Counted from the first letter of the stretch, positions 1 through 9,234 are shown. The stretch: 64,000 nt of DNA from Pseudomonadota bacterium (GCA_021827205.1 JAKAWV010000009.1:49621-113620), one strand, 5' to 3'. Made by a program: numbers and translations. Notes: generated by a model from the sequence alone, not told the origin.

Positions 1-219
1 AACATGGTGGTGCAGATGACCGCCATCGGTGAGGAATCCGGCGCGCTGGACACCATGCTGTACAAGATCGCCGAGTTCTACGAGGAAGAGGTGAACAACG
101 CCGTCGATACCCTGAGCACGCTGCTGGAACCGCTGATCATGGTGGTCATCGGCATCCTCGTCGGCGGCATGGTGATCGGCTTGTACCTGCCCATCTTCAA
201 GCTGGCCGGCACGTTCTGA
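1..219 (+). CDS. pilC: Type IV pilus inner-membrane platform protein PilC, C-terminal part
   Basis: The frame is open from the first base, so only the last 72 or so residues are present. The fragment shows the end of a T2SSF/GspF domain: a GEESGALD motif near the start, an acidic helix ([12 protein letters not shown]), then a long hydrophobic segment ([20 protein letters not shown]) that forms the last transmembrane helix, and the typical short tail ending in AGTF. PilC is the inner-membrane platform on which the PilB and PilT motors act during pilus assembly. The gene directly precedes pilD, which is the usual order in gammaproteobacterial pilus clusters. The methionine at base 4 is internal, not the start. 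Confidence 0.93.
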   Translation, partial: NMVVQMTAIGEESGALDTMLYKIAEFYEEEVNNAVDTLSTLLEPLIMVVIGILVGGMVIGLYLPIFKLAGTF

Positions 220-283
220 TTCGCCGCCTCGCTCAACCTTTCCGGGCCCGCCGCGCGCGGGCCCGCGCTTTTGGAGCGCATGC

Positions 284-1180
284 ATGACCTCGCTCGATGC
301 CCTGCCCACCGTTGACTGGATTGTCGCTGCCGGCGTGCTCGGACTGCTGGTCGGCAGTTTCCTCAATGTGGTGATCCTGCGCCTGCCCGAACGACTGCTG
401 CACGGCTGGCGCCGCGAGGCCGAGGCGATCCTCGCCGAAGCGCGCGGCGAAACCGAGTCGCCGGCGGCGCCGGAACCCGCCGCCGACAGGCCGCCCGGCA
501 TCGTGCGTGAGCCCTCGCATTGCCCGCAGTGCAAGCATCGCCTCGCCGCGCGGGACAACATCCCGCTGCTGTCCTGGCTGCTGCTGCGCGGGCGTTGCCG
601 TTACTGCAAGGCGCCGATCTCCATTCAGTATCCGCTGGTCGAATTGCTCACCGGCGTGCTCAGCGCCGTGACTCTGTGGCATTTCGGCGCCAATGCACAG
701 GGCGCGGCCGCGGTGGTGTTCACCTGGGTGCTGATCGCGGCGTCCGGCATCGACCTGCGCACGCAGTTGCTGCCCGATCAGCTCACCCTGCCGTTGCTGT
801 GGCTGGGCCTGCTGCTGGCGCTGGCGCCGGTGTTCGTGGCACCTGAGCAGGCGATCCTCGGCGCGGCGCTGGGTTATCTGGCGCTGTGGGGTGTGTACTG
901 GGCGTTCAAGCTGCTCACCGGCAAGGAAGGCATGGGCTACGGCGATTTCAAGCTGCTCGCCGCGCTGGGCGCGTGGATGGGTGCATGGGCGCTGCTGCCG
1001 ATCGTGCTGATCTCGTCCATCGTTGGCGCGCTGATCGGCTCGCTGTATCTGGCGCTCAGCCGCAAAGGCCATGGCGTGCCGATTCCGTTCGGTCCGTATC
1101 TGGCCATCGCCGGCTGGATCTGGCTGCTGGCCGGCACCATGCTCACGCACTGGTATCTGGGCTTTTTCATGCATGGTTGA
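284..1180 (+). CDS. pilD: Prepilin peptidase / N-methyltransferase PilD
   Basis: Bifunctional inner-membrane enzyme that cleaves prepilin leaders and N-methylates the new N-terminus, serving type IV pili and type II secretion. The 298-residue protein has the expected layout: a first transmembrane segment, an N-terminal cytoplasmic domain with a zinc-type tetracysteine (C80, C83, C105, C108), then repeated transmembrane helices. Both aspartates of the catalytic pair are visible: D157 in SGIDLRTQLLPDQ and D221 in the GYGDFK motif. It begins 64 bases after pilC, and its last codons overlap the coaE start by 8 bases, so the three genes probably form one transcript. Confidence 0.95.
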   Translation: MTSLDALPTVDWIVAAGVLGLLVGSFLNVVILRLPERLLHGWRREAEAILAEARGETESPAAPEPAADRPPGIVREPSHCPQCKHRLAARDNIPLLSWLLLRGRCRYCKAPISIQYPLVELLTGVLSAVTLWHFGANAQGAAAVVFTWVLIAASGIDLRTQLLPDQLTLPLLWLGLLLALAPVFVAPEQAILGAALGYLALWGVYWAFKLLTGKEGMGYGDFKLLAALGAWMGAWALLPIVLISSIVGALIGSLYLALSRKGHGVPIPFGPYLAIAGWIWLLAGTMLTHWYLGFFMHG

Positions 1181-1808
1181 ACGCAGCGCGCTGGCGGCTT
1201 CACGTCCCTGGGCCGTGGGCCTGACCGGGGGCGTCGCCGCGGGCAAGAGCACCGTGGCGGCGGCCTTCGCCGCGCTGGACGTGCCGGTGCTGGATGCCGA
1301 TCACGCCGCGCGCGAGGTACTGACGCCGGGCAGCGCCGGCCTTGACGCCGTCATCGAGCGCTTCGGCGCTGACGTGCTGCGCGGCGACGGCAGCCTCGAC
1401 CGCGCCGCGTTGCGCCGCCAGGTGTTCGCCGATGCCGAAGCGCGGCGCGCGCTGGAAGCCATCGTGCATCCGCGCGTGCGCATCTGGCTGCATGAACATC
1501 TGCGGGCCGTCGATGCGCCGTACGCGCTGCTGGCGATCCCGCTGCTGCGCGAGACCTGGCCTGCTTATGACTGGCTGGACCGCGTGCTGGTGGTGGATGC
1601 GCCCGAGGCGCTGCAACGCGCACGGCTGCTGCTGCGCGACGGCATCGACGCGGCGCTGGCCGAGGCCATGCTGGCCGCCCAAGCCGATCGCAGCACGCGC
1701 CTGGCGCTGGCCCACGACGTGCTCGATAACCGCGGCACGCGCGCGGACTTGCGGGCGCGCGTGGCCGCGCTGCACGTCGACTACCTGCACCGCGCCGCCG
1801 CGCGCTGA
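1173..1808 (+). CDS. coaE: Dephospho-CoA kinase
   Basis: Last step of coenzyme A biosynthesis, phosphorylating the ribose 3' position of dephospho-CoA. The 211-residue product opens with a P-loop (GLTGGVAAGKST) close to the N-terminus, followed by DADHAAREVL (the DAD motif of CoaE) and HPRVRIWL. I chose the ATG at 1173, which overlaps the end of pilD, because it puts the P-loop about 17 residues in and gives the usual family length. An upstream ATG at 1071 would add 34 residues of out-of-frame pilD sequence. The pilD-coaE coupling is standard in Pseudomonas and Xanthomonas relatives. Confidence 0.94.
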   Translation: MVERSALAASRPWAVGLTGGVAAGKSTVAAAFAALDVPVLDADHAAREVLTPGSAGLDAVIERFGADVLRGDGSLDRAALRRQVFADAEARRALEAIVHPRVRIWLHEHLRAVDAPYALLAIPLLRETWPAYDWLDRVLVVDAPEALQRARLLLRDGIDAALAEAMLAAQADRSTRLALAHDVLDNRGTRADLRARVAALHVDYLHRAAAR

Positions 1809-1811
1809 ACC

Positions 1812-1955
1812 ATGTGCCTGGCCTTGCTCGCCATTCATGCGCTGCCCGATACACCGCTGCTGGTGCTGGGCAATCGCGACGAGTTTCACGCGCGCCCCAG
1901 GGTATCCGCGGCGCCATGGCGCGAGGATGCGCGCATCCTCGGCGGCCGCGATTTC
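1812..1955 (+). pseudogene. NRDE-family (TANGO2-like) protein, N-terminal remnant
   Basis: Right after coaE an ATG opens a sequence with the hallmark N-terminus of the NRDE family: MCLALLAIHALPDTPLL, then the name-giving NRDE (GNRDEFHARP), then ILGGRD. After about 48 codons the resemblance stops. The frame then runs into the 3' end of the convergent mutT/thiE gene, where it is only antisense sequence. Family members are roughly 250 residues, so some 80% of the gene is missing. The junction lies near 1950-1960. The in-frame continuation has no features I recognise, so I treat it as a truncated remnant. The family's function is unclear. Confidence 0.72.
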
Positions 1956-1998
1956 GTATGCGCGGGGTATTTGCCGAAATGCGCAAGCCACGCCGCAA

Positions 1999-2949
1999 TC
2001 AGGCCGCAGCCATGCCTGGCCAGAAACCGCGAATCCCGGCCACGCCCTGCGCCCCGAGCGCGCGCACGCGCTCGTGATCGGCGGGTGTCAGGCCACCGAG
2101 GGCGTACACCGGCAACGCGGCCGTGGCGCACAGCGCGGCAAAGCGCGGCCAGCCCAGCGCCGGGGCGCCCGGATGGCTCGGCGTCGGCAGCACCGGACCC
2201 AGCACGGCGAAGTCGCAGTCCAGCACCGTGGCACGCGCCAGATCCTGCGCGTTGTGACACGACGCCCCGCACAATTGTGATTCCGGCAGCGGCCGCGCGC
2301 TCAGCGTCGCCAGTTGCCGTGCGCTCAATTGCAGCCCGCAACCGAGCCGCTGCGCGCCGTCGATATCGCCGCCCAGCAACACGTCGCCATGGCGGGCCTG
2401 CGCGCGTGCCAGCAACTGCGCTGCGAGCGCACGCGACTCGACCTGCGGCAGTCGCGGCAGGCGCAGGCGCAACAGGCAGCGTGGCCCGGCCAGCGCGCGC
2501 TGCGCGGCGTCGGCCAACGCGCGCAGATCGCTGCTGTCGGGCGTGATCAGCAATCGCGGCGGCAGGCGCAAGGCGCGCACCGCCGACCAGTCGGCCGCCG
2601 GCATGCTGTCGCGCGTCAGCGCCGCCAGCGGCGACCAGCGCAGCGCCTGGCCCTCCTGCGCCTGTACCGTGCCTTGCCAGCGCTCAACCGTGTACACATC
2701 GAGCCGCACCGCCTTGTGCGCGTATTGCCAAGACACGCGGATCAACGGCGAGCATTCCCGCGCGCCGACACCCAATTCCTCGCGCAGCTCGCGCACCAAC
2801 GCCGACTCGGCGGATTCATCAGCCTCGCGCTTGCCGCCGGGAAACTCCCACAGACCGGCCAGATCGCCGCCCGGCCTGCGCTGCGCCAGCAGTACCTGAC
2901 CCTGGGGATTGCGCAGCACGCCGGCGACGACTTCAAGCGCCGCGCTCAT
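1999..2949 (-). CDS. Nudix hydrolase (MutT) fused to thiamine-phosphate-synthase-like domain
   Basis: The 316-residue fusion has an N-terminal MutT-type Nudix domain (about residues 1-130) with the Nudix box visible as GGKREADESAESALVRELREE, split here as GGKREADESAESALV and RELREELG. A C-terminal TIM-barrel domain like ThiE/TenI follows (about 140-316; HNAQDL, LGPVLPTPSHPG, LGGLTPADHERV). The Nudix half is expected to clear oxidised nucleotides such as 8-oxo-dGTP. The role of the ThiE-like half is unproven. This two-domain form is common in gammaproteobacteria. The ATG at 2949 shares an ATGA with the folA stop, which fixes the start and implies translational coupling. Confidence 0.9.
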   Translation of the reverse strand: MSAALEVVAGVLRNPQGQVLLAQRRPGGDLAGLWEFPGGKREADESAESALVRELREELGVGARECSPLIRVSWQYAHKAVRLDVYTVERWQGTVQAQEGQALRWSPLAALTRDSMPAADWSAVRALRLPPRLLITPDSSDLRALADAAQRALAGPRCLLRLRLPRLPQVESRALAAQLLARAQARHGDVLLGGDIDGAQRLGCGLQLSARQLATLSARPLPESQLCGASCHNAQDLARATVLDCDFAVLGPVLPTPSHPGAPALGWPRFAALCATAALPVYALGGLTPADHERVRALGAQGVAGIRGFWPGMAAA

Positions 2950-3455
2950 GCCCCGCATCGCATGCAATCGACAAAACTGAAAGCCCAGCGATGACGCGCA
3001 TCCGGCGCGTGCGCGATGCGGCCCACCTCGATCCAGTCCCCGTGCGCAAGCGCGGGAAAGTGCGCATCGGCACCTTCGATCTCGGTGTCGATCTCGGTCA
3101 GATGCAGGACGCGCGCATGCGGCAGCGCCAGCGCAAATACCTCGCCGCCACCGATCACGCACAGATCGCGCTCGGCGGCGCACACGGCATCGAAATCGCG
3201 CACGATCTCCTGCCCGGCGAACGGCGCGTCGTGCATGCGGCTCAGTACCAGATTGCGCCGCCCCGGCAACGCGCGGCCGATGGACAACGCGGTGCGGTAA
3301 CCCATCAGCAGCGGGCGGCCCAGGGTCAGCGCCTTGAAGCGTTTGAGGTCATCCGGCAGATGCCAGGGCAATGTGTCACCACGCCCGATCGCGCGTCTGC
3401 GGTCGTAGGCCGCGATCACGCTCAGCCCCAGCGCACTCAACACCGGCGCGCTCAT
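2946..3455 (-). CDS. folA: Dihydrofolate reductase
   Basis: Reduces dihydrofolate to tetrahydrofolate with NADPH. The product is 169 residues, the usual size. It shows the N-terminal [30 protein letters not shown] region (here broken as [12 protein letters not shown] and [12 protein letters not shown]) with the catalytic acidic residue in LPDD, the nucleotide-binding stretch [16 protein letters not shown], and [12 protein letters not shown]. Position 45 or so reads MGYRT where MGRXT is commonest, a minor variant. The start at 3455 overlaps the thyA stop by ATGA, and its own stop overlaps the downstream mutT/thiE start in the same way. It forms a thymidylate cycle unit with thyA. Confidence 0.93.
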   Translation of the reverse strand: MSAPVLSALGLSVIAAYDRRRAIGRGDTLPWHLPDDLKRFKALTLGRPLLMGYRTALSIGRALPGRRNLVLSRMHDAPFAGQEIVRDFDAVCAAERDLCVIGGGEVFALALPHARVLHLTEIDTEIEGADAHFPALAHGDWIEVGRIAHAPDARHRWAFSFVDCMRCGA

Positions 3456-4246
3456 ACCGCCACCGACGCCCTGATCGCGGGATGCGGCGCGTAATCGTGC
3501 AGCACGATGTCCTCGGCGCTGAACGCAAACAGATCGCGCACATCGGGATTCAACGCCAGACGCGGCAGCGGCCTGGGCGTGCGTGTGAGTTGCTCGCGCG
3601 CCTGATCGAGATGATTGAGGTACAGGTGCGCGTCGCCCAGCGTGTGCACGAAGGTGCCCGGTCGCAAGCCAGTGACCTGCGCGATCAAATGCGTGAGCAA
3701 CGCGTAGCTGGCGATGTTGAAGGGCACGCCGAGAAACACATCGCCCGAACGCTGATAAAGCTGGCACGACAGCTTGCCCTCGGCCACATAAAACTGGAAC
3801 AACGCGTGACAGGGCGCCAGCGCCATTTGCGGCAGCTCGCCCACGTTCCAGGCACTGACCAGGAGCCGACGCGAATCGGGATTGCGGCGAATTTCCTGCA
3901 CCACGCCGGCGATCTGATCGACCACGCCACCCTCGGCGCAGCCCCATGCACGCCACTGCTTGCCATACACCGGACCCAGCTCGCCGGTGGCGTCGGCCCA
4001 CTCATTCCAGATGCTCACGCCGTGCTGCTGCAAGTAGGCAATGTTGGTATCGCCGCGCAGGAACCACAGCAACTCGTGCAGCACCGATTTCCAGTGCACG
4101 CGTTTGGTGGTGACCAGCGGGAACCCGGCGTCCAGATCGAAACGCATCTGCCAGCCGAACAGGCTGAGTGTTCCGGTGCCGGTGCGGTCGTGCTTGCGCG
4201 TGCCGCGCGTCAGCACCTGATCGAGCAATTCGAGGTAGGCCTGCAT
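3452..4246 (-). CDS. thyA: Thymidylate synthase
   Basis: Makes dTMP from dUMP using methylene-tetrahydrofolate, yielding dihydrofolate for the neighbouring folA product. The start at 4246 ([12 protein letters not shown]) gives 264 residues, exactly the E. coli ThyA length; the upstream ATG at 4294 would add 16 unrelated residues. The catalytic cysteine lies in [12 protein letters not shown] (about C146), preceded by [34 protein letters not shown] and the HLYLNHLDQ region also match. It is followed, with ATGA overlap, by folA, and preceded by lgt 63 bases upstream, a conserved order. Confidence 0.96.
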   Translation of the reverse strand: MQAYLELLDQVLTRGTRKHDRTGTGTLSLFGWQMRFDLDAGFPLVTTKRVHWKSVLHELLWFLRGDTNIAYLQQHGVSIWNEWADATGELGPVYGKQWRAWGCAEGGVVDQIAGVVQEIRRNPDSRRLLVSAWNVGELPQMALAPCHALFQFYVAEGKLSCQLYQRSGDVFLGVPFNIASYALLTHLIAQVTGLRPGTFVHTLGDAHLYLNHLDQAREQLTRTPRPLPRLALNPDVRDLFAFSAEDIVLHDYAPHPAIRASVAV

Positions 4247-4309
4247 GCGTCGATTATCGCCTATCGACCGGGCTCGGGTCCGCCTTGGTGTCATGCTCGC
4301 GCAGTGCGC

Positions 4310-5305
4310 TCAGGCCTCCGTCACCGGCACGCTCGCCAAAACCGGAACCGGAACCGGTGGCGCCGGTTGCCGCCGCGACAGCCACAGCAGGAACAGACCC
4401 GCCACGATCAGCGGCATCGACAGCAGTTGACCCATGGTCATCCAGCCGGTGCCCAGCAGATAACCAAGCTGCGGGTCGGGATCGCGGATGAACTCGACGC
4501 TGAAACGGAACACGCCGTACAACAGCGCGAACCAGCCCGAGATCGCATAGCGCTTGCGCGGCTTGCGCGAGTAGATCCACAAAAACACGAACAACACGAA
4601 ACCTTCGAGAAAGCACTCCATCAACTGCGAGGGCTCGCGCGCGAAACTGTTGAGCGCGCCGGTGCGCCATAGCGCGCGAAACTGGGCATCGCTGAACCCG
4701 GCGAACTGCCCCGCCTCGTGCAACTGCGCCGGCGTGTAGTGCGCGCACACCCAGTTCTTGGCGATCTGCCGCGGACTCATCGCCGCGCATTGCGAGGCCT
4801 CGCGCAACGCGCGCGGAAAAATCATGCCCCAGGGCTTGTCGGTCAAGTGTCCCCACAGCTCACCGTTGATGAAGTTGCCGATGCGCCCCAGACCGAGGCC
4901 GATCGGCACCAGCGGCGCGATGAAATCCACCGCGTCAAAAAATGGCACGCGGTATTTGTGCGACCAGTACAGTCCGCCGGCCAGCACGCCCAGCAAGCCG
5001 CCGTGAAAGCTCATGCCGCCGTCCCACAGCGCGAACATCTGCAGCGGATGCGCCATGTACAGCGGCAGGTTGTAAAACACGATGTAGCCGATGCGTCCGC
5101 CCAGGATCACACCGAGCATGCCGAAGAACAGCAGGTCGGCGAAGCCGTCGCGACTGACCGGCAGCCGGCCCTGCTTGCGCCGATGCTCGCCCAGCAACCA
5201 GGCAGCGATGAACCCGCCCAGATACATCAGCCCATACCAGTGCACCGGGATCGGGCCGATGTGGAAGGCGATGGCGTCGAACGCGTCGAAATAGGGCAAG
5301 TGCAT
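4310..5305 (-). CDS. lgt: Phosphatidylglycerol-prolipoprotein diacylglyceryl transferase
   Basis: Integral inner-membrane enzyme that transfers diacylglycerol from phosphatidylglycerol to the lipobox cysteine of prolipoproteins. The 331-residue protein has about seven transmembrane segments. It carries the Lgt signatures YFYL-type N-terminus (HWYGLMYLGGFIAAW), the catalytic-loop histidine in MSFHGGLLG, and GRIGNFINGELWG with the essential Arg/Asn pair. Between about residues 165 and 215 it carries a longer, mostly hydrophilic periplasmic stretch than E. coli Lgt (SQCAAMSPRQIAKNW onward), a variation common in this group. It heads the lgt-thyA-folA-mutT/thiE strand. Confidence 0.94.
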   Translation of the reverse strand: MHLPYFDAFDAIAFHIGPIPVHWYGLMYLGGFIAAWLLGEHRRKQGRLPVSRDGFADLLFFGMLGVILGGRIGYIVFYNLPLYMAHPLQMFALWDGGMSFHGGLLGVLAGGLYWSHKYRVPFFDAVDFIAPLVPIGLGLGRIGNFINGELWGHLTDKPWGMIFPRALREASQCAAMSPRQIAKNWVCAHYTPAQLHEAGQFAGFSDAQFRALWRTGALNSFAREPSQLMECFLEGFVLFVFLWIYSRKPRKRYAISGWFALLYGVFRFSVEFIRDPDPQLGYLLGTGWMTMGQLLSMPLIVAGLFLLWLSRRQPAPPVPVPVLASVPVTEA

Positions 5306-5317
5306 GGATACGGGCTG

Positions 5318-5585
5318 GGTCAGGAAGGGAATCAGGGAATCGGACCACGGCGACGGCCGAAAGTGCCGCAGAGATGCCGGGAGCGGGTAATCGGTAACGG
5401 AAGTTGGGCGTTTGAAGTCGGTGTCGCAAGGCGAGCGATCCTGGCGCTGTCATTCCGAGCACGCCGCTCTTCTTGTCGTCATTGCCGCGCAAAGCCTGCC
5501 CCCGCGAAGGCGCGGGCGGGGAGTGCTTCACAACAGCGAAGCTGGTGATCCAGTCGCGGGTCGGTTACCCACTACCGGTTACCAG
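5318..5585. repeat. Intergenic repeat cluster between lgt and the RlmI-type gene
   Basis: This stretch of almost 300 bases has no credible gene. It contains degenerate octamer-like tandem motifs (GGGAATCAGGGAATCGG near 5328; GGTAATCGGTAACGG near 5386; the opposite orientation GGTTACCCACTACCGGTTACC near 5562, split as GGTTACCC and CCGGTTACC). Inside it lies a palindromic repeat around 5478-5520 (GCCTGCCCCCGCGAAGGCG) that recurs near 52266. The first and last motif groups are inverted relative to each other. The same kind of repeat flanks the thiD start at 27480-27680. Confidence 0.6.
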
Positions 5586-5596
5586 TTGACAGGCGC

Positions 5597-6811
5597 TCAA
5601 GCCGGCAGCACCCGGCACAGGTAACCCTTGAGGTAATCGGTCTCGGGGATGGCCGGGTGGATCGGATGGTCCGGCCCTTGCTGCAGCACTTCCAGCACCT
5701 GCACCTGGCGCTCCAGTTCGCGCGCCCCGGCCTGGATCGCGCCCAGCAATTCGCCGCGCGCAAGGTGATGCGAGCACGAACAACTCACCAGAATGCCATC
5801 GGGCGCCAGCAACTGCATCGCCGCCATGTTGATGCGGCGGTAGGCCAGCCGGCCTTGCGCGAGGTCTTTCTTGCGCTTGACGAAGGCCGGCGGATCGACC
5901 ACCACCACATCAAAGCGCTCGCGCGCGGCGCGCAGCGCCTTGAGCACATCGAACGCATCGCCGTGCGCGCTGTGCATGCGCTGGGCCAGGCCATTCGCGG
6001 CGGCCGCCGCATCGAGCCTGTGCAATGCCGCCTGCGATGCATCCACGCACAGCACTTCGCGCGCGCCGCTGGCCGCCGCGCGCAGACCCCAGGCACCGAG
6101 ATAACTGAACACATCGAGCACGCGCTTGCCGGCCACGTAATGCACGAAGCGATCGCGGTTGGCATGTTGATCGTAAAACCAGCCGGTCTTCTGCCCGCCC
6201 AGCACATCGAGCTCGAAACGCAGCTCGCCCTCGCGCGCGATCACCGGCGCCTGCAGGTCGCCGAAAGCAATGTCGGCGTACAGGGGCAGATTCTCCAGCA
6301 CGCGGATGCCGGCGTCGTTTTTCCAGATCATGGCGCGCGGCTTGAGCACTTTTTGCACCGCGGCCTCGACCTCGGGCTTCAGTCGCTCGATGCCGGCCGT
6401 GGTGGCCTGCGCCACGATCACGTCATCGAAACGATCCAGCGTGAGCCCCGGCACACCGTCGCTCTCGCCATACAGCAGCCGATAAAACGGCTCGGCATAC
6501 AGGCGCTGGCGCAAAGCCAGCGCCACATTGAGCCGGTGCACCAGCAGAGATCGATCGAGCGCATGCGCGCTGCCACGCACCATCAGTCGCGCCGTGATCA
6601 ATGAGGCTGGATTGGCGTAGCCCACACCCAGCGCGCGATCCGCGGCATCAACGATCACGCAGGGCACGCCCGGCTCGAACGCAGTCAGCGGACTGCGCTT
6701 GGTATCCACCTCGTTGGAGAACACCCACAGGTGCCCGGCGCGCAGGCGCGCATCCTCGCCGCGCTTGAGATAAAGCGGCGGCAAGGTGGTATCGTCACTG
6801 GCAGGCTGCAT
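5597..6811 (-). CDS. rlmI: Class I rRNA methyltransferase, RlmI type (23S rRNA m5C)
   Basis: Predicted cytosine-5 rRNA methyltransferase that uses S-adenosylmethionine. From the ATG at 6811 the protein is about 404 residues. It begins with a PUA RNA-binding domain (LYLKRGEDARLRAGHLWVF), then an EEHEE-like middle domain, then a Rossmann methyltransferase fold with VLDVFSYLGAWGLRAA as the SAM site, VVVDPPAFVKRKKDL, and the catalytic-cysteine region SCSCSHHL. An upstream ATG at 6877 would add 22 residues before the PUA domain and is less likely. The gene is monocistronic and divergent from the S9 peptidase at 6995. Confidence 0.85.
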   Translation of the reverse strand: MQPASDDTTLPPLYLKRGEDARLRAGHLWVFSNEVDTKRSPLTAFEPGVPCVIVDAADRALGVGYANPASLITARLMVRGSAHALDRSLLVHRLNVALALRQRLYAEPFYRLLYGESDGVPGLTLDRFDDVIVAQATTAGIERLKPEVEAAVQKVLKPRAMIWKNDAGIRVLENLPLYADIAFGDLQAPVIAREGELRFELDVLGGQKTGWFYDQHANRDRFVHYVAGKRVLDVFSYLGAWGLRAAASGAREVLCVDASQAALHRLDAAAAANGLAQRMHSAHGDAFDVLKALRAARERFDVVVVDPPAFVKRKKDLAQGRLAYRRINMAAMQLLAPDGILVSCSCSHHLARGELLGAIQAGARELERQVQVLEVLQQGPDHPIHPAIPETDYLKGYLCRVLPA

Positions 6812-6994
6812 CGGCAATACGAATTCCCATGTACGCTCGAGCGTAACAGGTGCGGCACACGGCACCGTGATCGCCAATCCGCCATGACGGTCGTTTCAAA
6901 GAGCTTGATATTACGCAAAGGTAAGAAACGAAGAAGACCGCGTGCGGTCTATGCATGGACGGCCCGAGGGGGCTGCACGGAGCGCAAAGTCGCC

Positions 6995-9061
6995 ATGAAG
7001 ACACATCATTCCACCCTTTTCGCCCTGGGTATGGGCCTCGCCATGTGCTTGGGTACGATTGCGCCGAGTCTGGCCGCCGACGCACCGGTCGTGGCACCGG
7101 TACCGCAACTGCCCGTCAATGATTTCGCCCGGTTCCCGTTACTGCGCGACGTGGTGATGTCGCCGGATGGCAAGTACCTGGCTGGATCGTACGAAGTGGA
7201 TCAAACCGCTGGCACCAACAGCAAGTTCCAGTTGATCGTATTTGCCTTGCCCAGTCTCAAGGTCACGGCGCGCCTGAACTTTGCGCCATGGCACATGCCC
7301 GGACTGATCACCTGGGTCGGCTCCACGCGGCTGGTCGTGTCCGAGAACAAGGTGACAGGTTCGCTGGCGGCGGAACAGCCAACCGGGGACATCATCGCGT
7401 TGAACGCCGACGGTTCGCAGCAACGCACGCTGTACAGCATCGCCGCGCGCGGCACCCCGGGGGCTTCATTCAACATGATGGACATGGTCGACGGCAACCC
7501 GACCGTGGTCGGTCCCACGCACGGGATGAACGGACATGTGTTCATCGAACTGCATCCGTTCCCGATGAACGTCAGCACGCGCAACGAGAGCGCGCACCGC
7601 ACCATTCTCTATGACGTCGACAGTATTAGCGGCTATCCCAGGCAGGTAGCCGAAATCGGCCATGGTCAGGCACAGTTCTTCATGCACGGCGACCAGCCGA
7701 TCTACGCACTGGGCCATGACCGGCGGCTACGGGAAGTGGTGTATCTGCCGAATGGCCACGGCGGCTGGAAGCCGGCGCCCGCCGGTGTCTTCGGAAAAGT
7801 GTTCGATCCGCTCTGGGTTACGCCTGGCGGTCGCGGCGTGTATGCGCAGTACAGCGCCGATGGCGGGCCGAACGAGCTGATCCGCTGCAAGCTCGATGGT
7901 AGCGACAAGCAGGTGTTGGCCGGCGATGCCTACGGCTCGGTCAACCGCATCCTGTGGAGTCCACGCGATCACCGCGTGCCGATCGGCGTGACCTTCACCG
8001 CCACCTTCAAGGGCGGCGTACCGGCGGTGGACTACCTCAGCAACGATCGCTGGGCGCAGATCCACCGGGCGCTGATGCAAGCCTTTCCCGGCGAATACAT
8101 CGACTTCGCCGGCATGAGCACGCATGGCAACACGATCCTGCTGTTCGCCTTCAGCAACAGCGACCCCGGCGAGTATGCGCTGTTCGACAGCAAGACCATG
8201 CACGTGCAGCCGCTGATGCAAGTGATGCCATGGTTCAAGCCCGGACAGTTGGCGGCGCGCGAACCGATCCGCTTCAAAAACAGCGTCGGCATGGAGTTGG
8301 ACGGCTATCTCAGCTTTCCAGTCGGTGTGCCGCACAAGAACCTGCCGCTGGTGCTGCTGCCCCATGGCGGACCCATCGGTATCCGCGATCGCTGGGCCTA
8401 TCTCGATGATGCCGAGCAACTGGCCGGATTTCTGGCCAATCGCGGTTATGCGGTGCTGCAGGTCAACTATCGCGGCTCGGGCGGGCGCGGGCAGAACTTC
8501 GCGCGCCTGGGCTGGCGGCAATTCGCCACCGGCATACAAAGCGACCTGGTCGACGGCGTGAAGTGGGCCATCGCCAAAGGCTATGTCGATCCGCACCGCA
8601 TCTGTGTGTTCGGCGCCAGTTTCGGCGGTTATTCCTCGCTGATGCAGCCCATCGTGGCGCCAAAGCTCTACAAGTGCGCCATCGATTATGCCGGTGTATC
8701 CGACTGGCGCATCGAGATGGATCGCAGCGTGTACTCGCATCTGCGCAGCGGCAACACGTCCTTCGCGCAGTACGTCGGCGATCGCGCCGACGCCAAGGCG
8801 ATCTCGCCGCTATTCATGCTCGATCGCTTCAATGTCCCGGTGCTGATCATGCAGGGCGGCGCCGACAATATCGTGCCGCCACAGAATGCCGAACGCTTGC
8901 GCGACAAACTCGAAGCCATGCACAAGCCCTACGAATGGCTGTGGTTCGGCAACGAGTACCACGGCTTCCAGACCGAGCCGCATCTCGTGGCCATGTTCAA
9001 CAAGGTGCAAGCTTTCCTCGCGCGTTACCTCGGCCCCGGCGCAGGCACTACCACGCACTGA
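6995..9061 (+). CDS. S9 (prolyl oligopeptidase) family serine peptidase, secreted
   Basis: The 688-residue protein has a signal peptide (residues 1 to about 27, cleavage near SLAAD), a beta-propeller-like central region (about 40-420) and a C-terminal alpha/beta hydrolase peptidase domain. The catalytic triad is visible: S542 in FGASFGGYSS, D624 in GGADNIVPP and H656 in NEYHGF. Such dipeptidyl/acylaminoacyl peptidases degrade proline-rich or blocked peptides, here probably in the periplasm. I chose the ATG at 6995 because it starts the signal peptide; the open frame extends upstream without one. A close paralogue follows at 9235. Confidence 0.9.
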   Translation: MKTHHSTLFALGMGLAMCLGTIAPSLAADAPVVAPVPQLPVNDFARFPLLRDVVMSPDGKYLAGSYEVDQTAGTNSKFQLIVFALPSLKVTARLNFAPWHMPGLITWVGSTRLVVSENKVTGSLAAEQPTGDIIALNADGSQQRTLYSIAARGTPGASFNMMDMVDGNPTVVGPTHGMNGHVFIELHPFPMNVSTRNESAHRTILYDVDSISGYPRQVAEIGHGQAQFFMHGDQPIYALGHDRRLREVVYLPNGHGGWKPAPAGVFGKVFDPLWVTPGGRGVYAQYSADGGPNELIRCKLDGSDKQVLAGDAYGSVNRILWSPRDHRVPIGVTFTATFKGGVPAVDYLSNDRWAQIHRALMQAFPGEYIDFAGMSTHGNTILLFAFSNSDPGEYALFDSKTMHVQPLMQVMPWFKPGQLAAREPIRFKNSVGMELDGYLSFPVGVPHKNLPLVLLPHGGPIGIRDRWAYLDDAEQLAGFLANRGYAVLQVNYRGSGGRGQNFARLGWRQFATGIQSDLVDGVKWAIAKGYVDPHRICVFGASFGGYSSLMQPIVAPKLYKCAIDYAGVSDWRIEMDRSVYSHLRSGNTSFAQYVGDRADAKAISPLFMLDRFNVPVLIMQGGADNIVPPQNAERLRDKLEAMHKPYEWLWFGNEYHGFQTEPHLVAMFNKVQAFLARYLGPGAGTTTH

Positions 9062-9071
9062 GCCGATGCTT

Positions 9072-9100
9072 TGCGCGGCGGCGATGCGCGCCGCCGCGCA
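9072..9100 (+). terminator. Strong GC hairpin after the first S9 peptidase
   Basis: A perfect 12-bp inverted repeat (TGCGCGGCGGCG, loop ATGCG, CGCCGCCGCGCA) begins 11 bases after the stop codon. There is no T-run after it, so it is not a canonical intrinsic terminator. It may block 3' exonucleases or attenuate read-through into the paralogous gene downstream. Confidence 0.4.
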
Positions 9101-9234
9101 GGACGCATGACTTTCGACCCGGGCCGCGCCCGCGGGCGACACCTAGACTGATTTCCTGATGCAGGCGACGGCGGGGACCGTTGTCTGCCATGGCGGGCCG
9201 CAAGGCCCAGGGAAACTCGCAAGGGGAGATCGTC

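Noticed and set aside
2950..3183. Extra N-terminal domain on the MutT-ThiE protein
   Set aside because: The upstream part of the frame is antisense-like sequence within folA; the coupled ATG at 2949 is the natural start.
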